A stretch of 64,000 nt of DNA from Faucicola osloensis_B (GTDB taxonomy: Bacteria; Pseudomonadota; Gammaproteobacteria; Pseudomonadales; Moraxellaceae). Each line of letters opens with the position of its first letter. Within the stretch, counting starts at the first letter, position 1. The DNA lies in assembly GCA_964211495.1 (NCBI GenBank), contig CAXORL010000001.1, positions 496,001-560,000 of the forward strand. The letters run 5' to 3'. A model generated the notes under the pieces. The model saw nothing but the letters and a program-made list of their open reading frames with translations. It was not told where the DNA came from and did no database searches. Both the position numbers and the translations under genes were made by a program. Positions 54,502-63,696 of this stretch are shown one piece after another.

Positions 54502-55389
54502 TTATTCGCCAACCAACCATTGTACTTTGGTGCGCTGCTCCACACTCATTTGTGGGCTTTCAGGATGCTGCAGAATTGGCTGTAGATATTGCAAAATCTC
54601 TTCGGCTTTAGCATCAAATTGCCAAGGTGGGTTAATCACCAACATACCCGTCCCATTTAAGCCCATCGGCAAATCGGGTGGGAAAATATTCAGCTCAAGC
54701 ACCAATTGACGGCGGATTTCGGTGCGTTTCATTTTTTTATAAAACAGCTCAACCGCATCGTTGTTTTTGATGGGGTACCAAAGAGCCAATACCCCGGTTG
54801 ACCATTTTTTATGCGCTTTGACCAATAAATCTACCAATGCGCTAAAATCACGGTGTTCTTGCTCAAAGGGGGGATCGATTAAAATCAACCCGCGTTTTTC
54901 TTGGGGTGGTAGCACCGCCAAAATCCCTTCATAGGCATTGCGATGTTGCACGCCAATGGGTAATTGGTGCAGTTGGTAATTGAGTGCATCAAACTCGCTT
55001 GCTTTCCATTCAAACGCTTCGGCGCGATTGTTAATCTCTGGGTGAGCGTCTTGTTGTTTTTCGATGTGATGGGCAATAAACCAAGGCGAACCTGGATACA
55101 CATGCTTATCGTAGAATTTTTTGGCGTAGCCAATATCTTGGAGATAAGTTTGCACCGCTTGTGGCGCTTGGCTATTGTCTTGTGCTAGCAATTTGGTAAT
55201 GCCATGGATGGCTTCACCCGTTTTTTTTGCTTCATCACTGGCCAGTGAATACAAACCGCGCCCACCATACGCATCCAAAATATAATAAGGTTTTGGCTTG
55301 GCGCTCATCATCTCAAGTAATTGGAGTAATAAAACGTGTTTTACCACATCAGCGAAGTTGCCCGCGTGGTAGCTGTGTTGATAATTCAT
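54502..55389 (-). CDS. rlmJ: 23S rRNA (adenine2030-N6)-methyltransferase RlmJ
   Basis: RlmJ methylates A2030 of 23S rRNA. The N-terminus MNYQHSYHAGNFADVVKHVL, the SAM-binding DAYGGRGLYSL and the catalytic LIDPPFEQ motif are all diagnostic of this family (former DUF519, YhiR). Length 295 is near the norm (280). It diverges from the 2-oxoglutarate oxygenase gene. Confidence 0.95.
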   Translation of the reverse strand: MNYQHSYHAGNFADVVKHVLLLQLLEMMSAKPKPYYILDAYGGRGLYSLASDEAKKTGEAIHGITKLLAQDNSQAPQAVQTYLQDIGYAKKFYDKHVYPGSPWFIAHHIEKQQDAHPEINNRAEAFEWKASEFDALNYQLHQLPIGVQHRNAYEGILAVLPPQEKRGLILIDPPFEQEHRDFSALVDLLVKAHKKWSTGVLALWYPIKNNDAVELFYKKMKRTEIRRQLVLELNIFPPDLPMGLNGTGMLVINPPWQFDAKAEEILQYLQPILQHPESPQMSVEQRTKVQWLVGE

Positions 55390-55446
55390 AATAAATTTTT
55401 CGTAAACAAATTAGCAAGTATGGTAGCATAGCTATCAAAAATTGGC

Positions 55447-55472
55447 GAAGTTTTTGCTAGAAGTTTTTGCTA
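55447..55472. repeat. Perfect 13-bp tandem duplication upstream of the oxygenase gene
   Basis: GAAGTTTTTGCTA occurs twice without a gap in the divergent spacer between rlmJ and the oxygenase gene. Confidence 0.9.
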
Positions 55473-55521
55473 AAAATTGCCCAGTTAAATGTTAAACAAT
55501 GCTGGAGGGAACACAGCGCAT

Positions 55522-56136
55522 ATGCCAGAGTTGAATTTTATCCTGCCCAACTGGTTTGAAAAAATAAATGACGCACAGCTTGACGGCCTGATTAATGACG
55601 GTTTTATCGTGCTAGATGAGTGTTTTGACGTCAATTTTTTTCAGGCGTTACAAAAAGAGAGTGGCTTGATTGATTATCAAGCCGCCAATTTGACGCAGGG
55701 TGAGCGAATCACTAGTATTCGCGGGGATAGCACCCGCTGGATTGATGAGCGCTGTCCGATTGGTATGCATTATCTACAAGCGATTAACGAGCTGGCGCAA
55801 TTTTTTAATCAAACCTTATACACTGGCATTCGCCGTAGTGAAGCCCACTATGCCCGCTACCCTGCAGGGTTTGGTTATCAATGGCATTCAGACAATCCGC
55901 AAGGGCGTGATGAACGTGTGTTATCGGCAGTTTTTTATCTCAATGAGGGTTGGGGCGCACCCGATGGCGGTGAAATTGTCGTCATCGATCAGCATGACAC
56001 ACAGCAACAATTACAGCCCCAAGGTAACAGATTGGTGATTTTTAATAGTAACTTAGTCCATCAAGTCGCAATCACCCATCGTGAACGCTTCTCCATTGCC
56101 ACTTGGATGAGAAAAGATGGGCTAATTAGCCAGTAA
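55522..56136 (+). CDS. 2-oxoglutarate/Fe(II)-dependent oxygenase (prolyl-hydroxylase-like)
   Basis: A 204-residue double-stranded beta-helix oxygenase. The iron triad is visible as HSD (WHSDNPQG) and the distal His of LVHQVAI, followed by the 2-oxoglutarate Arg in RERFSIATW. This is the SM-20/P4Hc-like group; the substrate is unknown, and an amino acid or protein side chain is likely. ATG at 55522 is chosen because GGAGGG lies upstream, though at a long 12 bp spacing; an ATG at 55489 has no site. The 3' end overlaps the convergent exporter gene by 15 bp. Confidence 0.87.
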   Translation: MPELNFILPNWFEKINDAQLDGLINDGFIVLDECFDVNFFQALQKESGLIDYQAANLTQGERITSIRGDSTRWIDERCPIGMHYLQAINELAQFFNQTLYTGIRRSEAHYARYPAGFGYQWHSDNPQGRDERVLSAVFYLNEGWGAPDGGEIVVIDQHDTQQQLQPQGNRLVIFNSNLVHQVAITHRERFSIATWMRKDGLISQ

Positions 56137-56736
56137 TAAACTTGCCGCAATCCCCCACATCACAACGCCGATGAGGATATCAAGAATTTTCCAAGACAGT
56201 GGTTTGGCAAATAGCGGTTGCAGCACACGCGCACCATAACCCAAACTAAAAAAGAAGATAAACGATGATAAAATTGCGCCCAACGCAAACGCCAATTTAT
56301 CGGTAACCTGTGATGCAATCGTCCCAAGCAAAATCACCGTATCTAAATACACATGGGGATTGATCCAAGTAAACGCCAAGCACAGGGCAATCACCTGTTT
56401 TAAATTACCAACGTCTTCACCCTGCGCCATGAGCGATTGGTTTGATTGATAAGCCGCAATAAAACTTCGGGCACCATACACAATTAAAAACAATGCCCCT
56501 GCGTATTTTGCGATGGTGACAATCAGCGGGAATTGTGAAATCAGCTTGCCAAAACCAAACACGCCACCGGTAATCAACACCGCATCAGATAATGCGCAAA
56601 TCAAACACACGATAAACACAAATTGTTGTTTTAGCCCTTGTTTAAGCACAAACGCATTCTGTGCCCCAATCGCCAAAATTAACGAAAAGCACACGCTCAT
56701 GCCCATTAAAAAAGTAGAGATATTCATCGGTACCAC
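56122..56736 (-). CDS. argO: LysE/ArgO-family amino acid exporter
   Basis: A 204-residue inner membrane protein with about six helices. The start SVCFSLILAIGAQNAFVLKQGL and the TWINPHVYLDTVILLG segment are characteristic of LysE/ArgO, which export basic amino acids such as arginine and lysine. The start may be GTG at 56736 or ATG at 56727; GGGG lies upstream of both. No lysG/argP regulator is adjacent. Its stop overlaps the convergent oxygenase gene. Confidence 0.85.
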   Translation of the reverse strand: MVPMNISTFLMGMSVCFSLILAIGAQNAFVLKQGLKQQFVFIVCLICALSDAVLITGGVFGFGKLISQFPLIVTIAKYAGALFLIVYGARSFIAAYQSNQSLMAQGEDVGNLKQVIALCLAFTWINPHVYLDTVILLGTIASQVTDKLAFALGAILSSFIFFFSLGYGARVLQPLFAKPLSWKILDILIGVVMWGIAASLLLAN

Positions 56737-56850
56737 ATGTCCCCAGTAACATTCGCAAAAAACACAAAAAAAGCATAGTGAGAAAAAAGCGTATTGTAGC
56801 CAAAATCCTGAGCGATTGCGAACAATGCGACCCGCTAAGGCGCTAATTTA

Positions 56851-56859
56851 TGCTAATAT
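56851..56859 (+). promoter_or_regulatory. Candidate extended -10 promoter of dapE (TGCTAATAT)
   Basis: TGnTAATAT about 37 bp before the dapE start; no clear -35. Confidence 0.35.
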
Positions 56860-56895
56860 GCAGCGCAAATAAGCGAGATTTTTGAGGAAACGACA

Positions 56896-58134
56896 ATGAC
56901 TGATTATGCCAGTAACGCCACTGATTTAGACCACCTTCAAGCGCAAACCTTAGCACTAAGTTTACAGCTGATGCGCGAGCCATCAGTGACGCCGACTGAC
57001 CTTGACTGTCAAAATATACTGGCTGAGCGGCTTAACCACCTTGGCTTTGATTGTGAGTTTTTATACTTTGGTGAAAAAGGCGCAACAGGACGCGAAGCAG
57101 AAGTCAAAAATTTATGGGCAATCCGCCAAGGTCGTGGGCAGGCGCAGGCGCCCGTATTATGTTTTGCAGGCCATACCGATGTCGTGCCCACGGGCGATGT
57201 CAGCCAATGGACTTATCCGCCATTTGAGCCTACTATCAAAGATGGCATACTGTATGGGCGTGGTGCTGCAGACATGAAAACAGCAATTGCGGCATTTACT
57301 GTCGCTGTTGAAAACTTTGTCGCCAAGCACCCCAATCATCACGGCTCAATTGCTTTCTTAATCACCGCTGATGAAGAAGGTCCTTCGGTCAACGGTACAG
57401 TCAAAGTGGTGGAAACTTTGCAATCGCGCAACCAGCCAATCACCTATTGCTTGATTGGCGAACCCTCTAGTACTCACACCTTGGGCGATATCATCAAAAA
57501 TGGTCGCCGTGGCTCGCTTGGCGCCGTTTTGACGGTCACTGGCAAACAAGGCCATGTTGCCTACCCGCATTTGGCAGTGAACCCCATTCATTATGCTTTG
57601 CCAGCCCTATCCGAGCTTTGCAGCCAAACTTGGGACAATGGCAATGCGTATTTTCCTGCCACCACCCTGCAAATCTCAAACCTTAATGCAGGCACTGGGG
57701 CTAACAATGTGATTCCTGCAACTTTAAGCGCCGAATTTAATTTTCGTTTTTCAACTGAGACCAACGATGAGAAACTTAAAGCGACTACCCATGCGATTTT
57801 TGACAAGCATTTTCAAGACGGTGCAGCCAGTTATCACATCAACTGGAAACTATCGGGCAACCCATTTTTGACGCCACAAGGCAACCTCGTGGGCGCCTGT
57901 CAATCCGCGATTAAAGCCGTGACGGGGACAGATACAGAGCTGTCAACCACAGGCGGTACCTCAGATGGTCGTTTTATTGCAACGTTGAATGTTGAAAATA
58001 GGTCGCCTGAAGTGGTTGAGCTTGGCGTGCGTAATGCGACCATCCACCAAATTGATGAATGTGTAGCAGTTGAAGATTTGGGCAAACTTGCCGCAATTTA
58101 TGAGCAAATATTACAAAACTTGCTGTTAAACTAA
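56896..58134 (+). CDS. dapE: Succinyl-diaminopimelate desuccinylase DapE
   Basis: An M20-family dizinc enzyme that makes LL-diaminopimelate for lysine and peptidoglycan synthesis. Metal-site motifs are present: FAGHTDVVPTGD, YGRGAADMKT and TADEEGPSVNGT, and the C-terminal GGTSDGRFI segment. Length 412 is slightly above E. coli (375) because of an N-terminal extension. GAGGAA lies 7 bp before the ATG. Confidence 0.95.
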   Translation: MTDYASNATDLDHLQAQTLALSLQLMREPSVTPTDLDCQNILAERLNHLGFDCEFLYFGEKGATGREAEVKNLWAIRQGRGQAQAPVLCFAGHTDVVPTGDVSQWTYPPFEPTIKDGILYGRGAADMKTAIAAFTVAVENFVAKHPNHHGSIAFLITADEEGPSVNGTVKVVETLQSRNQPITYCLIGEPSSTHTLGDIIKNGRRGSLGAVLTVTGKQGHVAYPHLAVNPIHYALPALSELCSQTWDNGNAYFPATTLQISNLNAGTGANNVIPATLSAEFNFRFSTETNDEKLKATTHAIFDKHFQDGAASYHINWKLSGNPFLTPQGNLVGACQSAIKAVTGTDTELSTTGGTSDGRFIATLNVENRSPEVVELGVRNATIHQIDECVAVEDLGKLAAIYEQILQNLLLN

Positions 58135-58176
58135 ATACTGTTAACCTACATATAGCATGCTAACAGCCCAGTGATA

Positions 58177-58344
58177 ATGCTAATTTTGCTGGGGTTGGCA
58201 ATCTTCGTGGGCGTGGCAAATGATTATTTACCCAAGTCAAATGATGTCAAAAACCGTTATTTTTTGGCTGACGGATTAAGCAAACGCGGGTCATTTTTCA
58301 TGGGTAAATTAATTTGGCTGCTGCTCATTAACAATCTAGCATGA
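58177..58344 (+). CDS. Possible 55-residue membrane peptide (weak)
   Basis: An open frame in the dapE-iscX gap, starting MLILLGLAIFVGVANDYLPK and ending with a second hydrophobic stretch (LIWLLLINNLA). It has no ribosome site, and the only support is the open frame and plausible composition with one or two membrane segments. It may be a remnant or chance. Confidence 0.2.
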   Translation: MLILLGLAIFVGVANDYLPKSNDVKNRYFLADGLSKRGSFFMGKLIWLLLINNLA

Positions 58345-58373
58345 AGAAGAATCTAGCATTCAGCTTAATCTAG
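58333..58373. repeat. 17-bp period repeat at the iscX stop codon
   Basis: AATCTAGCAT at 58333 and 58350 and AATCTAG at 58367; the third unit begins inside the iscX stop codon. Confidence 0.8.
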
Positions 58374-58565
58374 TTCGTCTAGCCAAGCCATTTGAATCGC
58401 TTCTAGTTGTTTTTCGGTCGATTTGGTTGGGTCATCGCCAAATTCTTCCAACTGCGTCACATACCGATGCAAATCGGTAAAACGAATATATTGCACGTCT
58501 TCATCAGGGTATTTTTCAGAAAGTTGAATGGCAATTTCTAACGTGTCGTTCCATTTGAGGGGCAT
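58365..58565 (-). CDS. iscX: Fe-S assembly protein IscX
   Basis: A 66-residue acidic protein matching IscX (YfhJ) along its length: MPLKWNDTLEIAIQL, the RFTDLHRYV helix and the ending LEAIQMAWLDELD. IscX is a small iron-binding modulator of the IscS/IscU machinery. In E. coli it ends the isc operon; here it stands alone from isc genes, 12 bp after a thioesterase gene. TGGAGA precedes the ATG. Confidence 0.93.
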   Translation of the reverse strand: MPLKWNDTLEIAIQLSEKYPDEDVQYIRFTDLHRYVTQLEEFGDDPTKSTEKQLEAIQMAWLDELD

Positions 58566-58577
58566 ATTTTTCTCCAG

Positions 58578-59090
58578 TTATTTGATGGGGGTGAGTTTTT
58601 TGATTTCGTTAAGATTGTCTTGCCAGGTTTTGATGACAGGGTGAGTTTGTTCATCTTGCTGTACAATGACACTGGTCGGTTGCACTTGCCCATCTAACAT
58701 CAATACAATTTTGGTCAGTGCCACCACATACAAGTCATTTTTGACCCAAAACTCGTGGCGAAAATATAGGTATTTTTTATCCCAAGCCAATAGTTGACTG
58801 CGAAGCGTCAATTTATCCAACAAAAAGCCTTCTTTGATGTAGGTTAATTGTTGCGATGCAATCACCCAACCTAGCTTTTCCGTTGGGCGTTGCTGCATCA
58901 GCCACTCCTGGATATTGAGCTCAATAAAGCTTAAGTAGCGATAATTAGGCACATGATTACGAAACCCCATATCATGTGGCAAAATCCGGTAGTAGCGGAT
59001 AATCGCATCGCTGTAGCTTGGTTTAGATGACTTTGCTTTATCGGATTTTAGCATCAAACATAAGATAAGATAACGAATTAATAAATTCAT
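58578..59090 (-). CDS. Hotdog-fold thioesterase family protein
   Basis: A 170-residue protein. After a hydrophobic N-terminal segment (LLIRYLILCLML), the region from about residue 28 has the layout of a 4HBT-type hotdog domain: a short strand, then the MGFRNHVPNYRYLSFIELN helix entry, and later YIKEGFLLDKLTLRSQLL. It resembles YbgC/THEM6-like acyl-CoA thioesterases; the substrate is unknown. The usual catalytic Asp/His are not certain by eye. AAGGAA precedes the ATG. Likely co-transcribed with iscX. Confidence 0.75.
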   Translation of the reverse strand: MNLLIRYLILCLMLKSDKAKSSKPSYSDAIIRYYRILPHDMGFRNHVPNYRYLSFIELNIQEWLMQQRPTEKLGWVIASQQLTYIKEGFLLDKLTLRSQLLAWDKKYLYFRHEFWVKNDLYVVALTKIVLMLDGQVQPTSVIVQQDEQTHPVIKTWQDNLNEIKKLTPIK

Positions 59091-59121
59091 GAATTTTCCT
59101 TGTGATATCCGCCTGATTATA

Positions 59122-59160
59122 GCAAATAAAAAACCCTGACTAAACTGGTTAGTCAGGGTT
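59122..59160 (-). terminator. Rho-independent terminator of the pnt operon
   Basis: Perfect 12-bp stem AACCCTGACTAA / TTAGTCAGGGTT with a 5-nt loop and TTTTTTATTT on the minus strand, about 20 bp after the pntB stop. Confidence 0.92.
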
Positions 59161-59178
59161 GATTGAAGTTACAAAAAC

Positions 59179-60579
59179 TTAGTGACCTGTGCCATTGATA
59201 TGGCGAATCATGTCTTCCACCACTTTTTTGGCATCGCCAAAAATCATCATGGTTTTGTCCATGTAGAACAAGCTATTATCAAGACCTGCGTAGCCGGCAC
59301 TCATTGAGCGTTTGATGACCATCACGGTTTGCGCTTTGTTTGCTTCAAGAATTGGCATACCAAAGATCGGTGAGTTTGGATCGTCTTTTGCCGCTGGGTT
59401 GACCACGTCATTGGCACCGATAATCAGCACAACGTCAGTACCGGCAAAGTCGGAGTTGATTTCATCCATTTCTAAGATGTCTTCATACGGCACATCTGCT
59501 TCAGCCAATAGTACATTCATATGACCTGGCATACGACCTGCTACGGGGTGAATGGCAAAACGCACGTCCACGCCTTCTTCTTTAAGCATTTCATAAAGCT
59601 CTTTTACTGCATTCTGGGCACGGCCTTGCGCCATACCATAACCTGGCACAATGACGACACTGCTAGAATTTTCCATCATAAAGGCGGCATCTTCAGGTGA
59701 GCCTGTACGGTAAGTTTTGGGTCCCGTATCCTCTTCTGTCGCAGCGGCTGAGCTGCTTGACATACCGCCAAACAATACGTTGAGCAGTGAACGATTCATG
59801 GCTTTACACATGATGTAGGACAAAATCGCCCCAGATGAACCGACTAGTGACCCTGCGATAATCAGCATTGAGTTACCTAGGGTAAAACCGATACCGGCTG
59901 CCGCCCACCCAGAAAATGAGTTGAGTAGCGATACCACCACAGGCATATCACCGCCGCCAATCGGCGCAATCCACATCCAGCCAAAAATAATAGCAAGGAT
60001 GGTCATGGCATAAAACGCTGGCATGGATTGGGTGGTAAAATACATAATACCAAACGCTAACATCGCGATGAACAATAGCGCTTGGACAGGTTTTACCCAA
60101 GTGCCTTTAAGCGTCTTTGCCCAGCTTTTTGCCGCCAATTTACCAAAAGCAAACATTGACGCTGAGAAGGTAATTGCACCAATAAAACAGCCCACAAACA
60201 ATTCAAAACGACCAACTGTGTCATGTTGAGCCCCGGTATGCAACACGCTCGCTAGTGCGATGGCAACCGCCGATAGACCTACTAAAGAGTGCATCAAAGC
60301 CACGGTTTCTGGCATTTGCGTCATGGCAACAGTACGTGCTTTCCAAGTACCGACCACAGCGCCTAGCACCATCGCGCCAACAATTAATACAAACACCGGA
60401 CTGGGTGCCAAGAAAAAGGTGGTGATAATGGCAATCGCCATACCTATCATACCGAATCGGTTACCACGGATGGCAGTTTTTGGGCTTGATAAACCCCGTA
60501 AGGTTAAAATAAATAGCACCGCACCAATCAAATAAAACCAATCAGCATGTTGGGCGACCCAATTCAAATTCTCATTCAT
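59179..60579 (-). CDS. pntB: NAD(P) transhydrogenase subunit beta
   Basis: Membrane subunit (466 residues) of the proton-pumping transhydrogenase. About eight helices form domain II, and the C-terminal NADP(H)-binding domain III begins near VVIVPGYGMAQGRAQNAV and contains the FAIHPVAGRMPGHMNVLLAEA segment. The ATG overlaps the stop of pntAB as TGATG; an in-frame TTG one codon upstream is unlikely. Function is NADPH generation driven by proton flow. Confidence 0.95.
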   Translation of the reverse strand: MNENLNWVAQHADWFYLIGAVLFILTLRGLSSPKTAIRGNRFGMIGMAIAIITTFFLAPSPVFVLIVGAMVLGAVVGTWKARTVAMTQMPETVALMHSLVGLSAVAIALASVLHTGAQHDTVGRFELFVGCFIGAITFSASMFAFGKLAAKSWAKTLKGTWVKPVQALLFIAMLAFGIMYFTTQSMPAFYAMTILAIIFGWMWIAPIGGGDMPVVVSLLNSFSGWAAAGIGFTLGNSMLIIAGSLVGSSGAILSYIMCKAMNRSLLNVLFGGMSSSSAAATEEDTGPKTYRTGSPEDAAFMMENSSSVVIVPGYGMAQGRAQNAVKELYEMLKEEGVDVRFAIHPVAGRMPGHMNVLLAEADVPYEDILEMDEINSDFAGTDVVLIIGANDVVNPAAKDDPNSPIFGMPILEANKAQTVMVIKRSMSAGYAGLDNSLFYMDKTMMIFGDAKKVVEDMIRHINGTGH

Positions 60580-60941
60580 CAAGCATTTCCTTCTTTGTTT
60601 GGCTCAGCTTTGGCTTTTTTATCTTTTGATTTAAACATCGCTAACATACGTTCCGTCACCGAAAAACCACCAAAAATATTGATGCTGGCTAAAAATACCG
60701 CAAACGCCCCCAATAAGCTGGTTGGGGTAAACATATTGCCACCGATGCTGACGGTCTGCAGCATGGCACCGACGATGACGATGCTGGATAATGCATTGGT
60801 CACCGCCATGAGCGGGGTATGCAGTGCAGGTGTTACCCCCCAAACCACGTAATAACCCACAAAAATAGCCAAGACAAAGATACTAAAGATTGCCACAAAT
60901 GGGGTGGCAGATGTCGCAGACGCTAATAGGGTCAATAACAT
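60579..60941 (-). CDS. pntAB: NAD(P) transhydrogenase subunit alpha part 2
   Basis: A 120-residue piece with three to four helices (FVAIFSIFVLAIFVGYYVVW and onwards) that corresponds to the C-terminal membrane part of E. coli PntA. The alpha subunit is split in two genes here, as in Rhodospirillum and many Moraxellaceae. GGAGG lies 5 bp before the ATG. Between pntAA (43 bp) and pntB (overlap). Confidence 0.93.
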   Translation of the reverse strand: MLLTLLASATSATPFVAIFSIFVLAIFVGYYVVWGVTPALHTPLMAVTNALSSIVIVGAMLQTVSIGGNMFTPTSLLGAFAVFLASINIFGGFSVTERMLAMFKSKDKKAKAEPNKEGNA

Positions 60942-60984
60942 AAAACCTCCTAACCTCGATAGGTAAAATTAAATGAAAATTAGG

Positions 60985-62106
60985 TTAGCGACTGGCTAAC
61001 AATACTTGACCTTGGCTAGTAACCAGCAAGGCTTTTTGAATTTCATCTTCTGGATTGAGCGCAAACACTTTATTGTCATCCATCAAGGTTGCAAAAAAGT
61101 TATATAAATTATTGGCATACAATGCCGATGACTGCGCCGCCAAGGTCGATGGAATATTGGGCACACCCATGATAGTGACACCGTTTGGGGTGATGATATT
61201 TTGTCCGACCACTGAGCCTTCTACGTTACCACCAGTTTCTACGGCCATATCGAGTAGAATTGAGCCAGATTTCATTTTATCGATGGTAGCTTGGTGTATC
61301 AAACGCGGGGCATTGCGACCAGGAATTTGAGCCGTGGTAATCACGATATCTGCTTGGCTGACTGCTTTATCGACAACCGCAGCTTGGTCTTTGATATATT
61401 GCTCAGACGGTGTCCAGGCATAGCCACCTGTGTCTTTGGCTTTTGCTTTTTCCTCATCGCTCATGGGGACATCGAGCCACTTACCACCCACTGACTCCAC
61501 TTGATCACGCACGGTGGGACGTAAGTCACTGGCTTCTACAACGGCACCCAAACGACGGGCGGTGGCAATCGCTTGCAGACCCGCAACGCCCACGCCTAGG
61601 ATGACAATACGCGCAGGTTTCACCGTACCTGCCGATGTCATAAACATGGGGAAAGGACGACCAAACTGGTTGGCAGCCAAAATCACCGCTTTATAACCTG
61701 CCAAGTTGGCTTGGGATGACAGCACGTCCATGTTCTGTGCCCGCGACAAAGTTCGAGGCAATAGCTCCATGGCATATACTTTGGCGTGGCGATTGGCATA
61801 GTCCTGCAAATTGGCATTGCGATACGGATTCATCATACCGATAACAATCGCTTCTTGTTTTAGCTGATTGATTTGTTCAATCGGCAAGCTATTGACCGTG
61901 AGCACCACATCACTTGTTGAGATCGCATCCTCAACAATTTGCGCCCCTGCTTGTTCCAACGCATCATTGGTTATAAACGAACCTTTACCTGCATCACGTT
62001 CGACCACAATACTGTGACCCAATTTGATGAACTTTTTAATGGTATCGGGGGTAATCGCAATCCGATTTTCATATAATGCAGTTTCTTTTGGTACACCAAT
62101 TTGCAT
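60985..62106 (-). CDS. pntAA: NAD(P) transhydrogenase subunit alpha part 1
   Basis: The soluble NAD(H)-binding domain I (373 residues), related to alanine dehydrogenase. Typical are MQIGVPKETALYENRIAITP, the Rossmann motif ILGVGVAGLQAIATARRLGA and the RQD-loop-like VEASDLRPTVRDQVESVGGK. It hands hydride to domain III of PntB. GAGGAG precedes the ATG; first gene of pntAA-pntAB-pntB. Confidence 0.95.
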   Translation of the reverse strand: MQIGVPKETALYENRIAITPDTIKKFIKLGHSIVVERDAGKGSFITNDALEQAGAQIVEDAISTSDVVLTVNSLPIEQINQLKQEAIVIGMMNPYRNANLQDYANRHAKVYAMELLPRTLSRAQNMDVLSSQANLAGYKAVILAANQFGRPFPMFMTSAGTVKPARIVILGVGVAGLQAIATARRLGAVVEASDLRPTVRDQVESVGGKWLDVPMSDEEKAKAKDTGGYAWTPSEQYIKDQAAVVDKAVSQADIVITTAQIPGRNAPRLIHQATIDKMKSGSILLDMAVETGGNVEGSVVGQNIITPNGVTIMGVPNIPSTLAAQSSALYANNLYNFFATLMDDNKVFALNPEDEIQKALLVTSQGQVLLASR

Positions 62107-62328
62107 ACACTCTCCTCAAGCGGTTCGGTGGGATTCTCAATCCACAACTGACAATTAGCTCAGACAGTTATAAATTAAAAAAATGATAATTAAATTACCA
62201 TAAATATAATTAATTATGCAAAACAATTCTAGGCGGAATAACAAGTAAATTTGACTGACGCGTATAAAAAAAAGTTATCAATAAAACTTTTTACAAAATT
62301 TTCTTTTAACAAGATAGCTTTTTGAGGG

Positions 62329-63378
62329 TTAGTTTATTTGCGTATTGCGTTTTTTAACTTTGCCATTGTCGATTTCAAATTCATCAAAATCTTGGGCAAG
62401 CCAAAAGTTACCTTGATAACTGGCAGCAACTTCTGCTCGAATATCTGACATATTTAAAGTTTTGCTGCTAGGTCTATCAAAAGGTTGAAAACGCGCGCTA
62501 AAATGGGTCAAAATCAGGTTTTTTAACTGTGACAACTGCGCAAACTCGGCAACTTGCTTGGCGGTTGAATGCATGGGGTCAAAATAGTTAGGGGCTAATT
62601 TTCGTTTATCAGCGATTGCTTGGGTATAAGTCGCCTCGTGTACTAGCAAATCGGTATCTGATATGGCATCGGCTAATAGCTCAGGTGAGTCATTGTCGCC
62701 TGCGACTATCAGCACGGTTTTATGCAGCGTGGTGGTGACAAAATCCGTGGATTTTAGCAAGGTGTTATCATCTAGATTGATGTCAATACCGTATTTAAGC
62801 TTGCCCCATAACCGTTTATCTACCACGTTAAGCTCGCTGAGTTTTTCGGTCAATAAGGTTTTTTTGGACAGTCGCTGGGTGAATTTAAAGGCATGGCTAG
62901 GGATACGGTGTGATAGCGCAATCACGTCAACTTGTAGCTGATGGTCTTCTGTCAAATCTAGCGTGACAGGTTGGTAACTATCCCCCTGCACTCTATTGTC
63001 AATGGCGATAAAATTAATGTCAAAACTTATCATTAGCGCTGTCGTGGCTTGCACGGCGGCAAGATAATCGGCAATGGCTTGTGGGGCGATGAGGGTTAAT
63101 GGGTGCTTGCGACCATTCATCGCCATACTTGCCAGTAAACCTGGCAAGCCATAACAGTGGTCGCCATGTACATGGGTGATACAAATCAATTCTAGCTGCA
63201 TCACGGACAACGGGGTTTTGAGTAATTGATGCTGCGTGGCTTCTCCACAGTCCACCAATATCCAAGGGACATTTTTTGCTCTGCTATAAGGGTTGATGAG
63301 TGATACAGCAAGCGCGGTGACGTTGCGATGTTTGGTGGGTATTCCTGCTGATGTGCCCAAAAAAGTGAGTGTTAACAT
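62329..63378 (-). CDS. rnz: Ribonuclease Z
   Basis: A metallo-beta-lactamase-fold endonuclease that processes tRNA 3' ends. The zinc motif is THVHGDHCYGLPGL, with further metal ligands in IVAGDNDSPE, LVHEATY and LILTHFSARF. Length 349 is slightly above the short-form RNase Z (~305). AGAGG precedes the ATG. Bacteria with genome-encoded CCA often use it in a minor role or in RNA decay; that is family knowledge. Confidence 0.9.
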   Translation of the reverse strand: MLTLTFLGTSAGIPTKHRNVTALAVSLINPYSRAKNVPWILVDCGEATQHQLLKTPLSVMQLELICITHVHGDHCYGLPGLLASMAMNGRKHPLTLIAPQAIADYLAAVQATTALMISFDINFIAIDNRVQGDSYQPVTLDLTEDHQLQVDVIALSHRIPSHAFKFTQRLSKKTLLTEKLSELNVVDKRLWGKLKYGIDINLDDNTLLKSTDFVTTTLHKTVLIVAGDNDSPELLADAISDTDLLVHEATYTQAIADKRKLAPNYFDPMHSTAKQVAEFAQLSQLKNLILTHFSARFQPFDRPSSKTLNMSDIRAEVAASYQGNFWLAQDFDEFEIDNGKVKKRNTQIN

Positions 63379-63696
63379 GATTACCTCTTGATCAAACGAG
63401 TGTTACATCGTTATAGTGAATGTTTATCAATTTAACTATAAAATGCGCTAACAAATTTCACAACAACTTTTGACCAAGATACTTTTGATTGGGATATTAG
63501 CAACGACTTAACGCATATTTTTAACCCTTAGCTTTTAACTTTTGTCTTTTACCCCTTTTAAAGATTTGGTAACAGATAGTAGCAATAATAATTTGGCAAG
63601 CGGGTTATTATTGAAGATGATTTCACTGAGTTTTGGTATACTCAATGCGGCTTGTATCACCTCTATATCACCTACTGAACACAATAAGGAAATGCT
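63379..63696. other. Intergenic region upstream of rnz and the Kazal-like lipoprotein
   Basis: 318 AT-rich bp between divergent genes; promoters for both are expected, but I cannot assign a convincing -35/-10 pair. No ORF or repeat was seen. Confidence 0.4.
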
